Positions 45,368-55,459 of a stretch of 64,000 bases of DNA are shown in pieces. Under the pieces are notes generated by a model that did not search any database, was not told the origin of the DNA, and saw nothing but the letters and a program-made list of their open reading frames with translations. Each line of letters starts with the position of its first letter. Position 1 is the first letter of the stretch. Made by a program: the position numbers and the translations under genes. This stretch comes from Brachybacterium avium (GTDB lineage: Bacteria; Actinomycetota; Actinomycetes; Actinomycetales; Dermabacteraceae): positions 1,054,001 through 1,118,000 of the forward strand of contig NZ_CP022316.1 of the NCBI RefSeq assembly GCF_002216795.1, in the 5' to 3' direction.

Positions 45368-46996
45368 TCAGCAGGTCAGCCCATCCTCCGGCACCGTGCC
45401 CTCGAGCAGGTACGCGTCGACCTCCGCCTCGATGCAACCACCGGAGCGGCCGTAGGCGGTGTGCCCGTTCCCGTCGAAGGTCAGCAGCACCGCATCGTCG
45501 AGCTGCGTGGAGAGGCTCTCCGCCCAGGCGTAGGGGGTGGCCGGATCACCGGTGGTGCCGATGACCACGATCGGTCCGGCGCCCTCGGCGGCGATCGGGG
45601 CGGGTTCCCGCAGCGGCGGCACCGGCCAGTCGGTGCAGCCGTCCCCGCCCATCATCGCGCCGAAGGTCGGGTACTCCTCCTCCAGCCGCTCCGCCTCCTG
45701 CTGGACCCAGTCGTCGTCGGCGACCCCGGGGCGGTCCAGGCAGTTCACGGCCATGATCGCGAAGGTCGCGTTGGTGCGGTAGCTGCCATCGGGCTGGCGC
45801 TCCGAGGAGAGGTCGGCGATGTTCAGCAGCTGGGCACCGTCGCCCTTCATCGCATCGGTGAGGGCCTCGCGGCCGAACCGCCACAGTCCATCCTCATACA
45901 GCAGGGTGATCACCGCCGAGCGAGCCATCGCGCCGGTGACCGGACGCTCGGGATCGCCGGAGTCCAGCGGAGACTCGTCCAAGGAGGAGAAGAAGGCGAT
46001 CAGCTGCTGCTTCGCCTCCTCCTCGGTGCCTGTGAACGGGCAGGCCGCGTCCCGTTCGAGGCAGTCGGCCAGGAATGCCTCGATCGCGTGCTCGAAGCCC
46101 TCCGCCTGACCGGCGGCGATCTCGTTCATGGACAGCGCGGGATCCATCGCACCGTCGAGCACGAAGCGGCCCACCCGGTCCGGATAGAGGTCGGCATAGC
46201 TGGCGCCGAGATAGGTGCCGTAGGAGTAGCCGAGGTAGTCCAGCTGCTCCGAGCCGAGCGCATCCCGGAGCACGTCCATGTCGCGGGCGGCGGAGTAGGT
46301 GTCCAGGTAGGGCAGCTCCTCACCGGAGTGCGCCTCGCAGGCCGCCGCGATCCGGGCAGCCCACTTCTCGGAGAGCTCCGCCGCCTCGGCGGAGCCGGGC
46401 TCGGCGGTGGCAGCGAGGTACTCGTCGGTCTCCTCGTCGCTCAGGCACTCGACCCCGGCGGAGCGGTTCACGCCCCGCGGATCGAAGCCGACCACGTCAT
46501 AGGCGGCGCGGACCTCGGGCGAGATCATGAAGGGCACGCTCTCGAGGAAGTTCACCCCGGACCCGCCGGGACCGCCGGGGTTGGTGACCAGGGATCCGGT
46601 CCGTTCGCCGTCGGCGGGCAGACGCCCCACCGCGAGGTCGATGTCGCCGGCCTCCGGGTCGTTCCAGACCAGCGGGACGGTGACGGTGCCGCATTCGAGA
46701 TCCTCGCCGTCGACTCCGTCGCAGGCGCCCCAGTCGATCTCCTGCGCGTAGTACTCGGCGTAGGCGGGGTCCTCGGCGGGATCGGTGCCCAGGTCCTGGG
46801 CGGCGGAGGTCCCGATCTCCTCGAGCGCGGGCCCGTCCGTCGAGGGCGCGGAGGTGGCAGAAGCGTCGGGATCGGCCGACTCGTCGCCGTCGGGAGCGGG
46901 ATCGACGCCGGTGCATCCCGCCAGGAGCAGGACCGCCGTGGCGGCGCCGGCGGCGAGACGGGACAGCGGGCGGCGGGCGCGGGCGGCATGGGTCAT
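45368..46996 (-). CDS. secreted lipoprotein peptidase (tripeptidyl aminopeptidase-like alpha/beta hydrolase)
   Basis: 542 residues from ATG 46996. Signal peptide with lipobox LLLAGC (Cys 28), an Asp/Ala/Ser-rich linker, then the hydrolase. The oxyanion motif is NPGGPGGSG, nucleophile Ser in GYSYGTYLG, Asp in GTTGDPATP and His in NGHTAYG. The C-terminal part is TAP-like and has a final Cys. Such exoenzymes remove N-terminal tripeptides; a membrane anchor on the outer face is predicted. Confidence 0.93.
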   Translation of the reverse strand: MTHAARARRPLSRLAAGAATAVLLLAGCTGVDPAPDGDESADPDASATSAPSTDGPALEEIGTSAAQDLGTDPAEDPAYAEYYAQEIDWGACDGVDGEDLECGTVTVPLVWNDPEAGDIDLAVGRLPADGERTGSLVTNPGGPGGSGVNFLESVPFMISPEVRAAYDVVGFDPRGVNRSAGVECLSDEETDEYLAATAEPGSAEAAELSEKWAARIAAACEAHSGEELPYLDTYSAARDMDVLRDALGSEQLDYLGYSYGTYLGASYADLYPDRVGRFVLDGAMDPALSMNEIAAGQAEGFEHAIEAFLADCLERDAACPFTGTEEEAKQQLIAFFSSLDESPLDSGDPERPVTGAMARSAVITLLYEDGLWRFGREALTDAMKGDGAQLLNIADLSSERQPDGSYRTNATFAIMAVNCLDRPGVADDDWVQQEAERLEEEYPTFGAMMGGDGCTDWPVPPLREPAPIAAEGAGPIVVIGTTGDPATPYAWAESLSTQLDDAVLLTFDGNGHTAYGRSGGCIEAEVDAYLLEGTVPEDGLTC

Positions 46997-47096
46997 GCGG
47001 AGATCCTTGTCGGGGCGATCGGGCCGTGAGGGGGAAGCGGGGCACGGACCCGGCCATCCTAGGCCCCGCCCCGCCCCGCTCCCGGTTCCGGCGTGG

Positions 47097-47831
47097 TCAG
47101 CCGACTTCTCGCTGCGACCAGCGACGGACCCCCAGCGCAGCGGGGAGGAGCACCAGCAGTGCCAGCGGCAGCAGCTCGAAGGCACCCGCGGTCCCGGCTC
47201 CCAGCGCGTCGGCCGCCGCAGACAGGTCCACCGCTCGCACGATGTCGCTGATCAGCTCGGAGCCGAAGGTCATGGTGAGCACGCCGGCGGTGCTGATCAC
47301 GAAGGGCAGACCGATCGCGATGACCAGCGAGATCACCGTGGACTGCAGGAGGATGCCCATGGCCAGGGAGAACAGCAGGGTCGCGGCCAGGATCGGCAGC
47401 TGGGTGGTCAGCAGGCTCTCGAAGGAGGAGAAGACGGCTCCCTCCCCCATCAGCTCGCCGCCGATCCAGGTGGCGGCGGCCGCCAGTCCGATGGCCAGCG
47501 CCACCAGCACCGCCACCACCGCGGTGGCGGCGATGACCTTCGAGACCAGCACCCCCAGCCGTCCGGGGCGCTGTAGGAAGGTGTTCTGGATGGAGCGGTC
47601 GGACCACTCCCCCGCCGTCATCATCACCGCGAACACGGGGATGATCAGGCTCAGCGGGAGGCCGAGCACGATGACGGTGAACTCCACGTCGGCGGTGCCC
47701 TGCGGCATCACGGCGGGCTGGATGAGCCCGCCGAGCGCGGCGAAGGCGAGGAGCGCCAGCACGGAGAGGGTCAGCAGGATCGTGGCGCCGCGGGTGTCGA
47801 GGTAGCTGCGCAGGTCGATATCGGGTCGCAT
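47097..47831 (-). CDS. ABC transporter permease
   Basis: 244 residues, six membrane helices, ABC-2 type. EWSDRSIQNTFLQRPGR between helices 2 and 3 is the cytoplasmic coupling segment. The ATPase gene lies 34 bp upstream on the same strand. Exporter substrate unknown. Confidence 0.88.
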   Translation of the reverse strand: MRPDIDLRSYLDTRGATILLTLSVLALLAFAALGGLIQPAVMPQGTADVEFTVIVLGLPLSLIIPVFAVMMTAGEWSDRSIQNTFLQRPGRLGVLVSKVIAATAVVAVLVALAIGLAAAATWIGGELMGEGAVFSSFESLLTTQLPILAATLLFSLAMGILLQSTVISLVIAIGLPFVISTAGVLTMTFGSELISDIVRAVDLSAAADALGAGTAGAFELLPLALLVLLPAALGVRRWSQREVG

Positions 47832-47865
47832 GATGAAGGTCCTCTGTCGGAGCGGTTCGGGAGGG

Positions 47866-48870
47866 TCAGCGGCTCGTGGCCGGGGCGGGCTCGGCGGCCT
47901 GGGCCCTGCTGGCCGCGGCTGCGGCGGAGGGCACGTCCTGGGCGGTGCCCGCGGGCGTCTCCTCCTGACCGGTGAGGGAGAAGAAGACGTCCTCGAGCCC
48001 GCCGCCGGAGGTGGCGCCGAGCGAGATGAGCACCAGCTGCTCGCGCAGCGCGAGGCGGCCCATGTCCTCGGGGGCGAGGCTCACCTCGAGCTCGTCGCCG
48101 GGGCGGCTCTCATAGGCGATGCCGTGGCGGTCCAGAGCGGCGGCCAGCGCCTGGGGGTCGAGCGCGCTCACGCGGGTGCCCGCCCCGGCGGTCAGCTGCT
48201 CGAGGGTCCCCTCGCTGACCAGTCGACCCTGCGCGATCACCACCAGACGATCCACCGTGGCCTCGACCTCGCGGAGCTGATGGCTGGACAGCAGCACGGT
48301 GCCGCCGGCGTCGGCGAACGTGCGCAGCAGACGACGCATCCAGCGGATCCCCTCGGGGTCCAGGCCGTTCGCCGGCTCGTCCAGGACCAGCACGGAGGGG
48401 TCACCGATCAGCGCGACACCGATGCCGAGCCGCTGGCGCATGCCGTAGGAGTAGCCGCCGACGCGCTTGCCGCCGGCGTCCTGCAGGCCGACCATCTCCA
48501 GCACCTCGTCGGCCCGAGCGGTCGGCATGCCGACGGTGCGGGCGGTCAGGCGCAGGGTCTCCAGGCCGGTGCGCCCGTTGTGCAGCGCCCGGGCGTCGAG
48601 CATCACGCCGATGGTGCGGGCCGGGTTCGAGAGGCTGCGGAAGCTCTCCCCACCCACGAGCGCCTGGCCCGCATCGGGCAGGGCGAGGCCGGTGAGAATG
48701 CGCAGGGTGGTGGACTTGCCGGCCCCGTTGGGGCCGAGGAAGCCGGTGACGGTGCCGGGGGCGCAGTCGAAGCTGAGATCGTCGACCGCGGCGCGGGTGC
48801 CGTAGAGCTTGCGGAGGTCGCGCACCTGAAGGCCGATGCCCGTGGCTGCGGAGGGGGTCGTGGAGGTCAT
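47866..48870 (-). CDS. ABC transporter ATP-binding protein
   Basis: 334 residues from ATG 48870, preceded by GGAGGAACC. Walker A GPNGAGKSTTLRIL, signature YSYGMRQRLGIG, Walker B VLVLDEPANGLDPEG, and switch His in SSHQL. A ~100-residue C-terminal domain with an Ala/Glu/Pro-rich end follows. It is divergent from the histidine kinase gene, 199 bp apart, the usual arrangement for a drug exporter controlled by its own two-component system. Confidence 0.92.
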   Translation of the reverse strand: MTSTTPSAATGIGLQVRDLRKLYGTRAAVDDLSFDCAPGTVTGFLGPNGAGKSTTLRILTGLALPDAGQALVGGESFRSLSNPARTIGVMLDARALHNGRTGLETLRLTARTVGMPTARADEVLEMVGLQDAGGKRVGGYSYGMRQRLGIGVALIGDPSVLVLDEPANGLDPEGIRWMRRLLRTFADAGGTVLLSSHQLREVEATVDRLVVIAQGRLVSEGTLEQLTAGAGTRVSALDPQALAAALDRHGIAYESRPGDELEVSLAPEDMGRLALREQLVLISLGATSGGGLEDVFFSLTGQEETPAGTAQDVPSAAAAASRAQAAEPAPATSR

Positions 48871-49069
48871 GATTCGAGGTTCCTCCGTCGGCCGAGGACG
48901 GACCAGCGACTCCGGGCGACGCGCCGACCGACGAAGGTCGCCGTGCGTGTCCTCCCCGCGGCGGACCCTCTCGACCTCCGTCGACGCCGGGGGCGACCTG
49001 GGGCGCTCCTGGTCCCCGCCCGCCCCGCGAGAGCCCTGGTGGGAGGGAGTGCGCCAGTAGAGTGACGCC

Positions 49070-50203
49070 GTGGACGAACTCGGAGCGCCGACGCGGCACC
49101 GCTGGATGGAGATCCTGCTGGTCGTCGTGGTGACGGTGGAGGCGGCGACCCAGGTGGTGCTCGCCGCCGCGCCCGTCGACGTGTGGCGGGCCGGGCTGAT
49201 GGTCGTGCTCGGCCTCGCCCTGCTGCTGCGCCACCGCCACTGGCGCTGGCTGCTGCCGGTGCTGCTGGCGGTCAACGCACTGTCGCTGTCCCTCACGGTG
49301 CTGATCATCATCACCTACGGCTACTCCACACGCAGCCACCACCGCCTGCTCATCTTCCTCGTGGCGGTGCTGGCCGTGGTCACCGGCGCGGTGCCCTCCC
49401 TGCTCGAGCTGGGTCTCGGGCCGCGCATCGGACTGACCGGGCTGCTGGTGATCCTCCTGGTGGTGACCGCTTCGGCCGCGACCGGCATGTACACCTCGAC
49501 CCGTCGTGCGCTGCTGGCGCAGCTGCAGCAGCGGGCGGAGCAGGCGGAATCCGGTCGCGCCGCGGCGGAAGACCAGGCGCGGCGCGCCGAGCGCACCCGC
49601 ATCGCGCGCGAGATGCACGACATCGTCGCCCACAAGATCTCGCTGGTGGCCATGCACGCCGGTGCGCTCGAGGTGAACCCGAACCTCGAGCGTGCCCAGG
49701 TCCAGCAGTCCGCCGGCCTCATCCGACAGACCGCCACGACCGCGCTCTCCGAGCTGCGGGAGGTGCTGGGCGTGCTGCGTGGGGACGGCGAGGAGGCGCC
49801 GCTGGCGCCCCAGCCGACCTGGGAGGACGTGCGCCGCCTGGTGAAGACCTCACAGGAGGCCGGGGTCGCGGTGGACCTCTTCGACTTCATCGACGACGAC
49901 GTGCCGGATCCGCTGGCGCGCACCGCCTACCGGGTGGTGCAGGAGGGGCTGACCAACATCCACAAGCACGCCGTGCACACCAAGTCGCGGGTGGCCCTGA
50001 TCGGCGAGCCCGGCACGGACCTGGTGATCGAGGTCAGTAATGTTCTCCCCAAGGGGTTCACCACCGATCTTCCCGGCGCCCGGATGGGGCTCTCGGGGAT
50101 CGAGACCCGGGTGACGCACGCAGGCGGGACCATCACGGCAGGACCCACCGACGACGGACGATTCGAAGTGAGGGCGGTGATCCCGTGGCCGACGGCGACG
50201 TGA
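49070..50203 (+). CDS. sensor histidine kinase (NarL/DesK type)
   Basis: 377 residues from GTG 49070. Four or five membrane helices (about 14-135) with no large sensor domain, then a coiled coil, HisKA_3 with the phosphorylated His in REMHDIVAHKISLV, and a HATPase domain (QEGLTNIHKHA, GARMGLSGIETRV). Probably senses an envelope signal within the membrane and phosphorylates the regulator encoded next. The genes overlap by 19 nt. Confidence 0.92.
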   Translation: MDELGAPTRHRWMEILLVVVVTVEAATQVVLAAAPVDVWRAGLMVVLGLALLLRHRHWRWLLPVLLAVNALSLSLTVLIIITYGYSTRSHHRLLIFLVAVLAVVTGAVPSLLELGLGPRIGLTGLLVILLVVTASAATGMYTSTRRALLAQLQQRAEQAESGRAAAEDQARRAERTRIAREMHDIVAHKISLVAMHAGALEVNPNLERAQVQQSAGLIRQTATTALSELREVLGVLRGDGEEAPLAPQPTWEDVRRLVKTSQEAGVAVDLFDFIDDDVPDPLARTAYRVVQEGLTNIHKHAVHTKSRVALIGEPGTDLVIEVSNVLPKGFTTDLPGARMGLSGIETRVTHAGGTITAGPTDDGRFEVRAVIPWPTAT

Positions 50204-50868
50204 CGCGCGTAGGACTGATCGACGACGACTCCCTGGTGCGTGCCGGGCTGGCGATGATCCTGGGGGCGGATCCCGGTATCGAGGTGGTCGCCCAGGGCGG
50301 CGACGGTGCCGAGGCGGTGACACTCGTGCAGAAGCACCGCCCGGACGTGCTGCTGATGGATGTGCGCATGCCGAAGCTCGACGGCATCGCCGCCACCCGC
50401 GCGGTCAGCGACCTGCCGAACCCGCCCAAGATCGTCATGCTCACCACCTTCGACATGGACGAGTACGTGTTCCAGGCGCTCGAGGCCGGAGCCAGCGGCT
50501 TCCTGCTCAAGGACACCCCGCCGCAGGACCTGGCCCGCGCGGTCCACGTGGTCGCCGGCGGCGACGCGATGCTCTCCCCCACCATCACCCGCCGAATGCT
50601 CTCCCACTTCTCGGATGCGAACCCGGACTCGCGCCAGGAGCGCCACCCCGGGATCGACCAGCTCACCGAGCGCGAGACGGAGGTGCTCGGCGCGGTCGGG
50701 GCCGGCCTGTCCAACGCCCAGATCGGCATGCGGCTGTTCATGAGCGAGGCGACCGTGAAGGCGCACGTCTCGAAGATCTTCGCGAAGCTCGACTGCACCA
50801 ACCGGGTGCAGATCGCGATCATCGCCCACGAGGCCGGGCTCACCGGCCTCGACTCCGACCCGGTCTGA
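50185..50868 (+). CDS. LuxR/NarL-family response regulator
   Basis: 227 residues from GTG 50185. Receiver domain with acidic pocket LIDDD, phospho-Asp in VLLMDVRMP and Lys in FLLKDTPP. Output helix-turn-helix LTERETEVLGAVGAGLSNAQIGMRL and EATVKAHVSKIFAKL. Partner of the overlapping kinase; likely activates the divergent ABC exporter operon. Confidence 0.95.
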   Translation: MADGDVTRVGLIDDDSLVRAGLAMILGADPGIEVVAQGGDGAEAVTLVQKHRPDVLLMDVRMPKLDGIAATRAVSDLPNPPKIVMLTTFDMDEYVFQALEAGASGFLLKDTPPQDLARAVHVVAGGDAMLSPTITRRMLSHFSDANPDSRQERHPGIDQLTERETEVLGAVGAGLSNAQIGMRLFMSEATVKAHVSKIFAKLDCTNRVQIAIIAHEAGLTGLDSDPV

Positions 50869-50945
50869 TCCCGCCGCCGGCGGGCCCGCGGCCCGACGCC
50901 TCCATGGCCCGCAGCCCGTAGCCCGCGTGGCCCGCAGCCCGCCGC

Positions 50946-51126
50946 AGCGAAAAAGGTTCCAGCTTCGCGGCACCTTTCACCACGTGGCAACCGGCCCCGC
51001 CCCGCGCACCTCGCCACAGCGAAGAAAGTTCCAGCTTCGCGGCACCTTTCACCACGTGGCAACCGGTCCCGCCCTGCCCGCCTCGCCACAGCGAAGAAAG
51101 TTCCAGCTTCGTGGCACTTTCTGCGT
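50946..51126. repeat. 72-bp tandem repeat, 2.5 copies, with internal hairpins
   Basis: Units at 50946-51017 and 51018-51089 and a partial third from 51090. Each begins AGCGAA and holds an inverted repeat around CCAGCTTCG. The stem ends differ between units in a paired way: AAAGGT/ACCTTT in the first and GAAAGT/ACTTTC in the third. It fills the 301-bp space between the response regulator and the zincin gene. It looks like a dispersed palindromic element rather than coding DNA. Confidence 0.8.
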
Positions 51127-51169
51127 CACGGCGACGGAGTGCGTGGCTGGGCCTCCATCCCCCGGTCTC

Positions 51170-51535
51170 TCAGCCCCAGCCCAGCTCGTGGAGGCGGGCG
51201 TCGCTGATGCCGAACAGGTGTCCGATCTCGTGCAGCACGGTCACCGCGATCTCCTCGACCAGGTGCTCGCGAGAGGACGCGTGGCGCTGCAGCGGACCAC
51301 GGAAGATGAAGATCCGGTCCGGCTGGGCGTACCCCTGGAAGATGCTGCGCTGGTCCAGCGGTATCCCCTCGTACAGGCCCAGCAGCTCCCTCCCGTCGGA
51401 CTGCTCGGGCGTCGGCTCCTCCTGGACCAGGATCGCGACGTTCGCCTCAGCGATGGCGCGGGCGATCTCCTCGGGCAACGAGTCCAGGGCGTCGTCGACC
51501 GCTTCCTCGAACTCCTCACGACTGATCCTGATCAT
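51170..51535 (-). CDS. metallopeptidase family protein (minimal zincin)
   Basis: 121 residues. Zinc motif HEIGHLFGISDARLHELG near the C-terminus with the HExxH core and a downstream His, plus the family start IRISREEFEEAVDDALDSLP. Small single-domain zincins of this family are widespread in actinobacteria, with unknown substrates. Confidence 0.9.
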   Translation of the reverse strand: MIRISREEFEEAVDDALDSLPEEIARAIAEANVAILVQEEPTPEQSDGRELLGLYEGIPLDQRSIFQGYAQPDRIFIFRGPLQRHASSREHLVEEIAVTVLHEIGHLFGISDARLHELGWG

Positions 51536-51910
51536 GGGCCCATCGAAACATGCGCGGCTGGGGCAGGGCGGCGACGGACGAGCCCGGCACCGAGCGACGG
51601 GCCCGAGCGCCGAGGACCGAGCACCACGGACCAGGCAGCGGGCAGCGGGCAGCAGACAGCGGGCAGCGGGTAGCAGACAGCGGGCAGCGGGCAGCAGACA
51701 GCGGGAACCGGACAGAATCCAACGAGCCGCAGGCAGCAGGCGGCGAGGACGAGACAGTGGCCGCAGGCAGCGCGAGAGTCGCGTGGCTCAGGCACCTGCC
51801 GGTGGCGCCGATCCGTGCGATCGTGTCGGATACGACGCATCGAGGCAGAACCCGGAAGCGATGAACCCGTGAGATGGGTATGCTCTTCGTCGGGCAGTTC
51901 GCTGCCCAGG
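51536..51910. repeat. 375-bp gap with 21-bp tandem repeats
   Basis: Three copies of a 21-bp unit beginning GGGCAGCGGGCAGCAGACAG at 51640-51660, 51661-51681 (one C to T change) and 51682-51702, preceded by partial GGCAGC units. The gap otherwise has no gene I can support; the remaining sequence leads to the tRNA-Glu promoter. Confidence 0.75.
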
Positions 51911-51983
<73 letters not shown>

Positions 51984-52126
51984 CTCGCTCTGGTCGCGAC
52001 GAACGCGCGACGACCAGGCGATTCGGAAGTGCGAGACGGCTCACAGCAAAAGTGGTGCTGAGCCGCGAGAACGTCCGGTAGAGTTGTTCAGGTCGAAGCG
52101 AGCAGGTGAAGCGCTCCGGCATGCAA

Positions 52127-52200
52127 GGCCCTGTAGCTCAGTTGGTTAGAGTGCCGCCCTGTCACGGCGGAGGTCGCCGGTTCAAGCCCGGTCAGGGTCG
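52127..52200 (+). tRNA. tRNA-Asp(GTC)
   Basis: 74 nt. Acceptor GGCCCTG with CAGGGTC, anticodon stem CCGCC/GGCGG around CTGTCAC (anticodon GTC), T-arm GCCGG-TTCAAGC-CCGGT, discriminator G; CCA not encoded. Confidence 0.96.
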
Positions 52201-52209
52201 CCCTGAGAG

Positions 52210-52238
52210 AAGGCCCCGGAACATGGTTCCGGGGCCTT
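52210..52238 (+). terminator. tRNA-Asp terminator
   Basis: AAGGCCCCGGAAC (52210-52222) and GTTCCGGGGCCTT (52226-52238), perfect 13-bp stem with loop ATG, followed by CTTCTTCGTT. Confidence 0.9.
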
Positions 52239-52404
52239 CTTCGTTGCCCGACCCCATGGCACCCGTTGGGGCCCTCGAGCACCCGTCTGGGACCTGGAGT
52301 GCAGGTTGGGGTTCTGGAGTGCCCGTCGGGGTCGGAGTGCCGTCGGGACCCGTCTCACATCACGAGGCCGACGCACCCGGTCCCATCGCCTCTACGCTCG
52401 AGGG

Positions 52405-53426
52405 ATGAGCACCACCCTGCACAACCACCGCATCCGCCTCGCCGCCCGTCCCCACGGCGAGCCCGTCTCCGATGACTTCCGGCACGACGTCGTCGAGGTC
52501 CCCTCCCCCGCACCCGGCCAGTTGCTGCTGCGCACCCGCTACCTGTCCCTGGATCCGTACGTGCGCGGCCGCATGAGTGCGGCGAAGTCCTACGCCGCGC
52601 CGATGGAGGTCGGCGACGTGATCGAGGGCGGCACCGTGTCCGAGGTCGTCGAGTCCGCGGCCGACGGCTTCTCCCCGGTGACACCGTCCTGTCCTACGGC
52701 GGCTGGCAGGAGTACAGCCTGGAGCCCGCGGACCGCCTGCGACGCCTGGACCCGTCGGCCGCACCCGTGACCACCGCCCTCGGGGTGCTCGGGATGCCCG
52801 GCTTCACCGCCTATGCGGGACTGCTCGCTATCGGGAAGCCGCAGCCCGGGGAGACCGTCGCCGTCGCCGCCGCGACCGGCCCGGTCGGCTCCGCCGTGGG
52901 CCAGATCGCGAAGCTCCACGGCGCGCGCGCCATCGGCATCGCCGGCGGCGAGCGGAAGGTCGCCCATCTGCACGAGCTCGGCTTCGACGCCGCACTCGAC
53001 CACCGCGCCGCGGATCTGCCCGGACGCCTCGCAGACGCCGCACCGGACGGCCTCGACGTGTACTTCGAGAACGTGGGCGGTGCCGTCTGGCAGGCCGTGC
53101 TGCCCCAGCTGAACGAGTTCGCACGGGTGCCGGTATGCGGATTGGCCGCGCACTACAACGCGACCTCGCTGCCGGAGGGCCCCGACCGCAGCGCACAGCT
53201 GATGCAGTCCGTGCTCTCCAAGAGCCTCACCCTGCGCGGCTTCATCCAGCGCGAGTTCGTCCCCACCATGTTCGAGGACTTCCTGCGGGACATGACCGGC
53301 TGGGTCACCTCCGGGCAGGTGCAGTACACCGAGGACATCACCGAGGGCCTGGACCGGGCACCGGAGGCCTTCGTCGGCATGCTGCACGGGCGCAACTTCG
53401 GCAAGACGCTCGTGCGGGTCTCCTGA
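52405..53426 (+). pseudogene. NADP-dependent oxidoreductase (CurA-like), one-base frameshift (probable sequence error)
   Basis: Zinc-less medium-chain reductase. The N-terminal half from ATG 52405 runs to ADGFSP. The frame then breaks at CCCC 52673-52676 (TCCCCC expected). The rest reads in another frame: GDTVLSYGGWQEYSL, cofactor loop AAATGPVGSAVGQIAK and FENVGGAVWQAVL. One restored base gives 340 residues. The family reduces enones such as curcumin or prostaglandin-like substrates. No clear ribosome site; a -10-like TACGCT lies 8-13 bp before the ATG, so a leaderless message is possible. Confidence 0.82.
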
Positions 53427-53446
53427 GCAGGTTCCCAGATCCGAGC

Positions 53447-53475
53447 CCACGGCCCGCCTGAGGCGCGGGCCGTGG
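53447..53475 (+). terminator. terminator after the oxidoreductase gene
   Basis: CCACGGCCCGC (53447-53457) with GCGGGCCGTGG (53465-53475), loop CTGAGGC. Confidence 0.85.
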
Positions 53476-53556
53476 CATGCCTCTCACCCGGGGCGCCGGG
53501 TTGGGAGCAGTGCGCGAGGGCTGTTAACCTTGACCTCGGTCGCTCTCAGCGACCAC

Positions 53557-53632
53557 GGCTCTGTAGCTCAGTTGGTAGAGCGTTCGACTGAAAATCGAAA
53601 GGTCACCGGATCGACGCCGGTCGGAGCCACCA
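53557..53632 (+). tRNA. tRNA-Phe(GAA)
   Basis: 76 nt with encoded CCA. Acceptor GGCTCTG with CGGAGCC, anticodon stem TTCGA/TCGAA around CTGAAAA (anticodon GAA), discriminator A. The T-loop reads ATCGACG rather than the usual TTCGANN. Confidence 0.95.
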
Positions 53633-53636
53633 CCAC

Positions 53637-53664
53637 GAAGCCCCCTGGTCCGCCAGGGGGCTTC
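53637..53664 (+). terminator. tRNA-Phe terminator
   Basis: GAAGCCCCCTGG (53637-53648) with CCAGGGGGCTTC (53653-53664), loop TCCG, followed by GTCATT. Confidence 0.9.
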
Positions 53665-53782
53665 GTCATTCCCGGAACCCGGTCCAGGTCCTCAGTTCCC
53701 GCTCCTTTCCACTCCCGTCCCCGTAGGCTGTCGATCGGACCTGTCCGGGCCGGTGCCCGGGCACTGAGACCCCTGGAGGACG

Positions 53783-55459
53783 ATGATGTCTGCCGAGAAC
53801 CCGGACCTCGAGATCGCGCAGGCGGCGACCTTGCGACCCATCAGCGAGATCGCCGAGACGGCAGGAGTGCCCGTGGAGGCCCTGGTCCCCTACGGCTCGT
53901 ACAAGGCCAAGATCGACGTGCGCAGGATGGCGCCGACGGGCAGGACGGGCCGGCTCGTGCTGGTCTCGGCGATGTCGCCCACGCCGGCCGGCGAGGGCAA
54001 GTCGACCACCACCGTCGGCCTGGCCGATGCGTTCACCCTGCAGGGCCATCGCACGATGGTGGCGCTGCGCGAGCCCGCGCTGGGCCCGATCATGGGCATC
54101 AAGGGTGGTGCGACCGGCGGCGGCCACGCCCAGGTGGTGCCGATGGAGGACATCAACCTCCACTTCACCGGCGACTTCCACGCCATCCAGATCGCGAACA
54201 ACACCCTGGCCGCCCTGGTCGACAACCACATCCACCAGGGCAATGCGCTGAACATCGACCCGCGCCGGATCCAGTGGAAGCGGGTCGTGGACGTCAACGA
54301 CCGGGCGCTGCGCAAGATCACCATCGGCCTCGGCGGACCCACCCAGGGCGTGCCCCGCGAGGACGGCTTCGACATCGTCGTCGCCTCCGAGATCATGGCG
54401 GTGCTGTGCCTGGCCTCCGACCTGCAGGATCTGCAGGCCCGTATCGATCGCATCGTCGTGGGCTTCACCTACGACCGCAAACCCGTCAGCGTCGCCGATC
54501 TCGGCGTGGGCGGGGCCGTGACCATGCTGCTCAAGGACGCGCTGCTGCCGAACCTGGTCCAGACCCTCGGCGGGACACCGGCCCTCGTGCACGGCGGCCC
54601 CTTCGCCAACATCGCCCACGGCTGCAACTCGCTCTCCGCGACCCAGCTCGCCCTCTCGCTGGCGGACATCACGGTCACCGAGGCCGGTTTCGGCTCCGAT
54701 CTGGGGGCGGAGAAGTTCCTGGACATCAAGGCCCGCCTGGGCGGCCTCTCCCCCGATGCCGGCGTGATGGTCGCGACGGTGCGCGCGCTGAAGATGCACG
54801 GCGGGGTCGCCAAGAGCGACCTGGCCACGGAGGACGTCGATGCCGCCGTGGCCGGCACCGCGAACCTCGCCCGGCATGTGGAGAACATGCGGAAGTTCGG
54901 GATCGAGCCGGTGATCGCGCTGAACCGCTTCCCCACCGACACCGAGGCGGAGATCGAGGCGGTGCTGGGCTGGGCGCGGGAGCAGGGCTTCCGGGCCGCG
55001 CTCTCGGAGGTGTGGGCGAAGGGCGGCGAGGGCGGTCTGGCGGTCGCCGAGCAGGTGCTCGCCGCGATCGAGCAGGACGAGCCCGATTTCCATCATCTCT
55101 ATGACCCGGCCGCCGGGATCGAGGAGACGCTGCGCACCCTGGCCCGCGAGATCTACGGGGCCGACGACGTCGTCTTCGAGGACCGCGCCCCGGCCCAGCT
55201 GCGGATGCTCAGGCGCAACGGCTGGGACACCCTGCCCGTCTGCGTGGCCAAGACCCAGTACTCCTTCTCCGACGATCCGACGGCGCTGGGCGCCCCCACC
55301 GGGCACGTGCTGCACGTGCGGGACCTGGTGCCGAAGATCGGTGCCGGGTTCGTGGTCGCCCTCACCGGGACGATCATGACGATGCCCGGCCTGCCGAAGG
55401 AACCGGCGGCGCTGCGCATGGGCGTCACCGAGGGCGGGGAGGCCATCGGCCTGTTCTGA
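53783..55459 (+). CDS. fhs: formate-tetrahydrofolate ligase
   Basis: 558 residues, the usual family length. ATP-binding [18 protein letters not shown] (about 68-85), GAAT-type [24 protein letters not shown] (in two parts) and the C-terminal [15 protein letters not shown]. It makes 10-formyl-THF from formate and ATP for one-carbon metabolism. ATG 53783 follows TGGAGGACG; the second ATG immediately after is equally placed. The gene stands alone. Confidence 0.97.
   Translation: MMSAENPDLEIAQAATLRPISEIAETAGVPVEALVPYGSYKAKIDVRRMAPTGRTGRLVLVSAMSPTPAGEGKSTTTVGLADAFTLQGHRTMVALREPALGPIMGIKGGATGGGHAQVVPMEDINLHFTGDFHAIQIANNTLAALVDNHIHQGNALNIDPRRIQWKRVVDVNDRALRKITIGLGGPTQGVPREDGFDIVVASEIMAVLCLASDLQDLQARIDRIVVGFTYDRKPVSVADLGVGGAVTMLLKDALLPNLVQTLGGTPALVHGGPFANIAHGCNSLSATQLALSLADITVTEAGFGSDLGAEKFLDIKARLGGLSPDAGVMVATVRALKMHGGVAKSDLATEDVDAAVAGTANLARHVENMRKFGIEPVIALNRFPTDTEAEIEAVLGWAREQGFRAALSEVWAKGGEGGLAVAEQVLAAIEQDEPDFHHLYDPAAGIEETLRTLAREIYGADDVVFEDRAPAQLRMLRRNGWDTLPVCVAKTQYSFSDDPTALGAPTGHVLHVRDLVPKIGAGFVVALTGTIMTMPGLPKEPAALRMGVTEGGEAIGLF

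Noticed and set aside
50927-51673. Protein-coding frame through the 72-bp repeat
   Set aside because: The frame merely translates the repeat (KFQLRGTFHH twice) and has no ribosome site; the DNA hairpin structure explains the sequence better.
50946-51702. CRISPR array
   Set aside because: The repeats are directly adjacent, differ in length (72 and 21 bp) and have no unique spacers; no cas genes are present.
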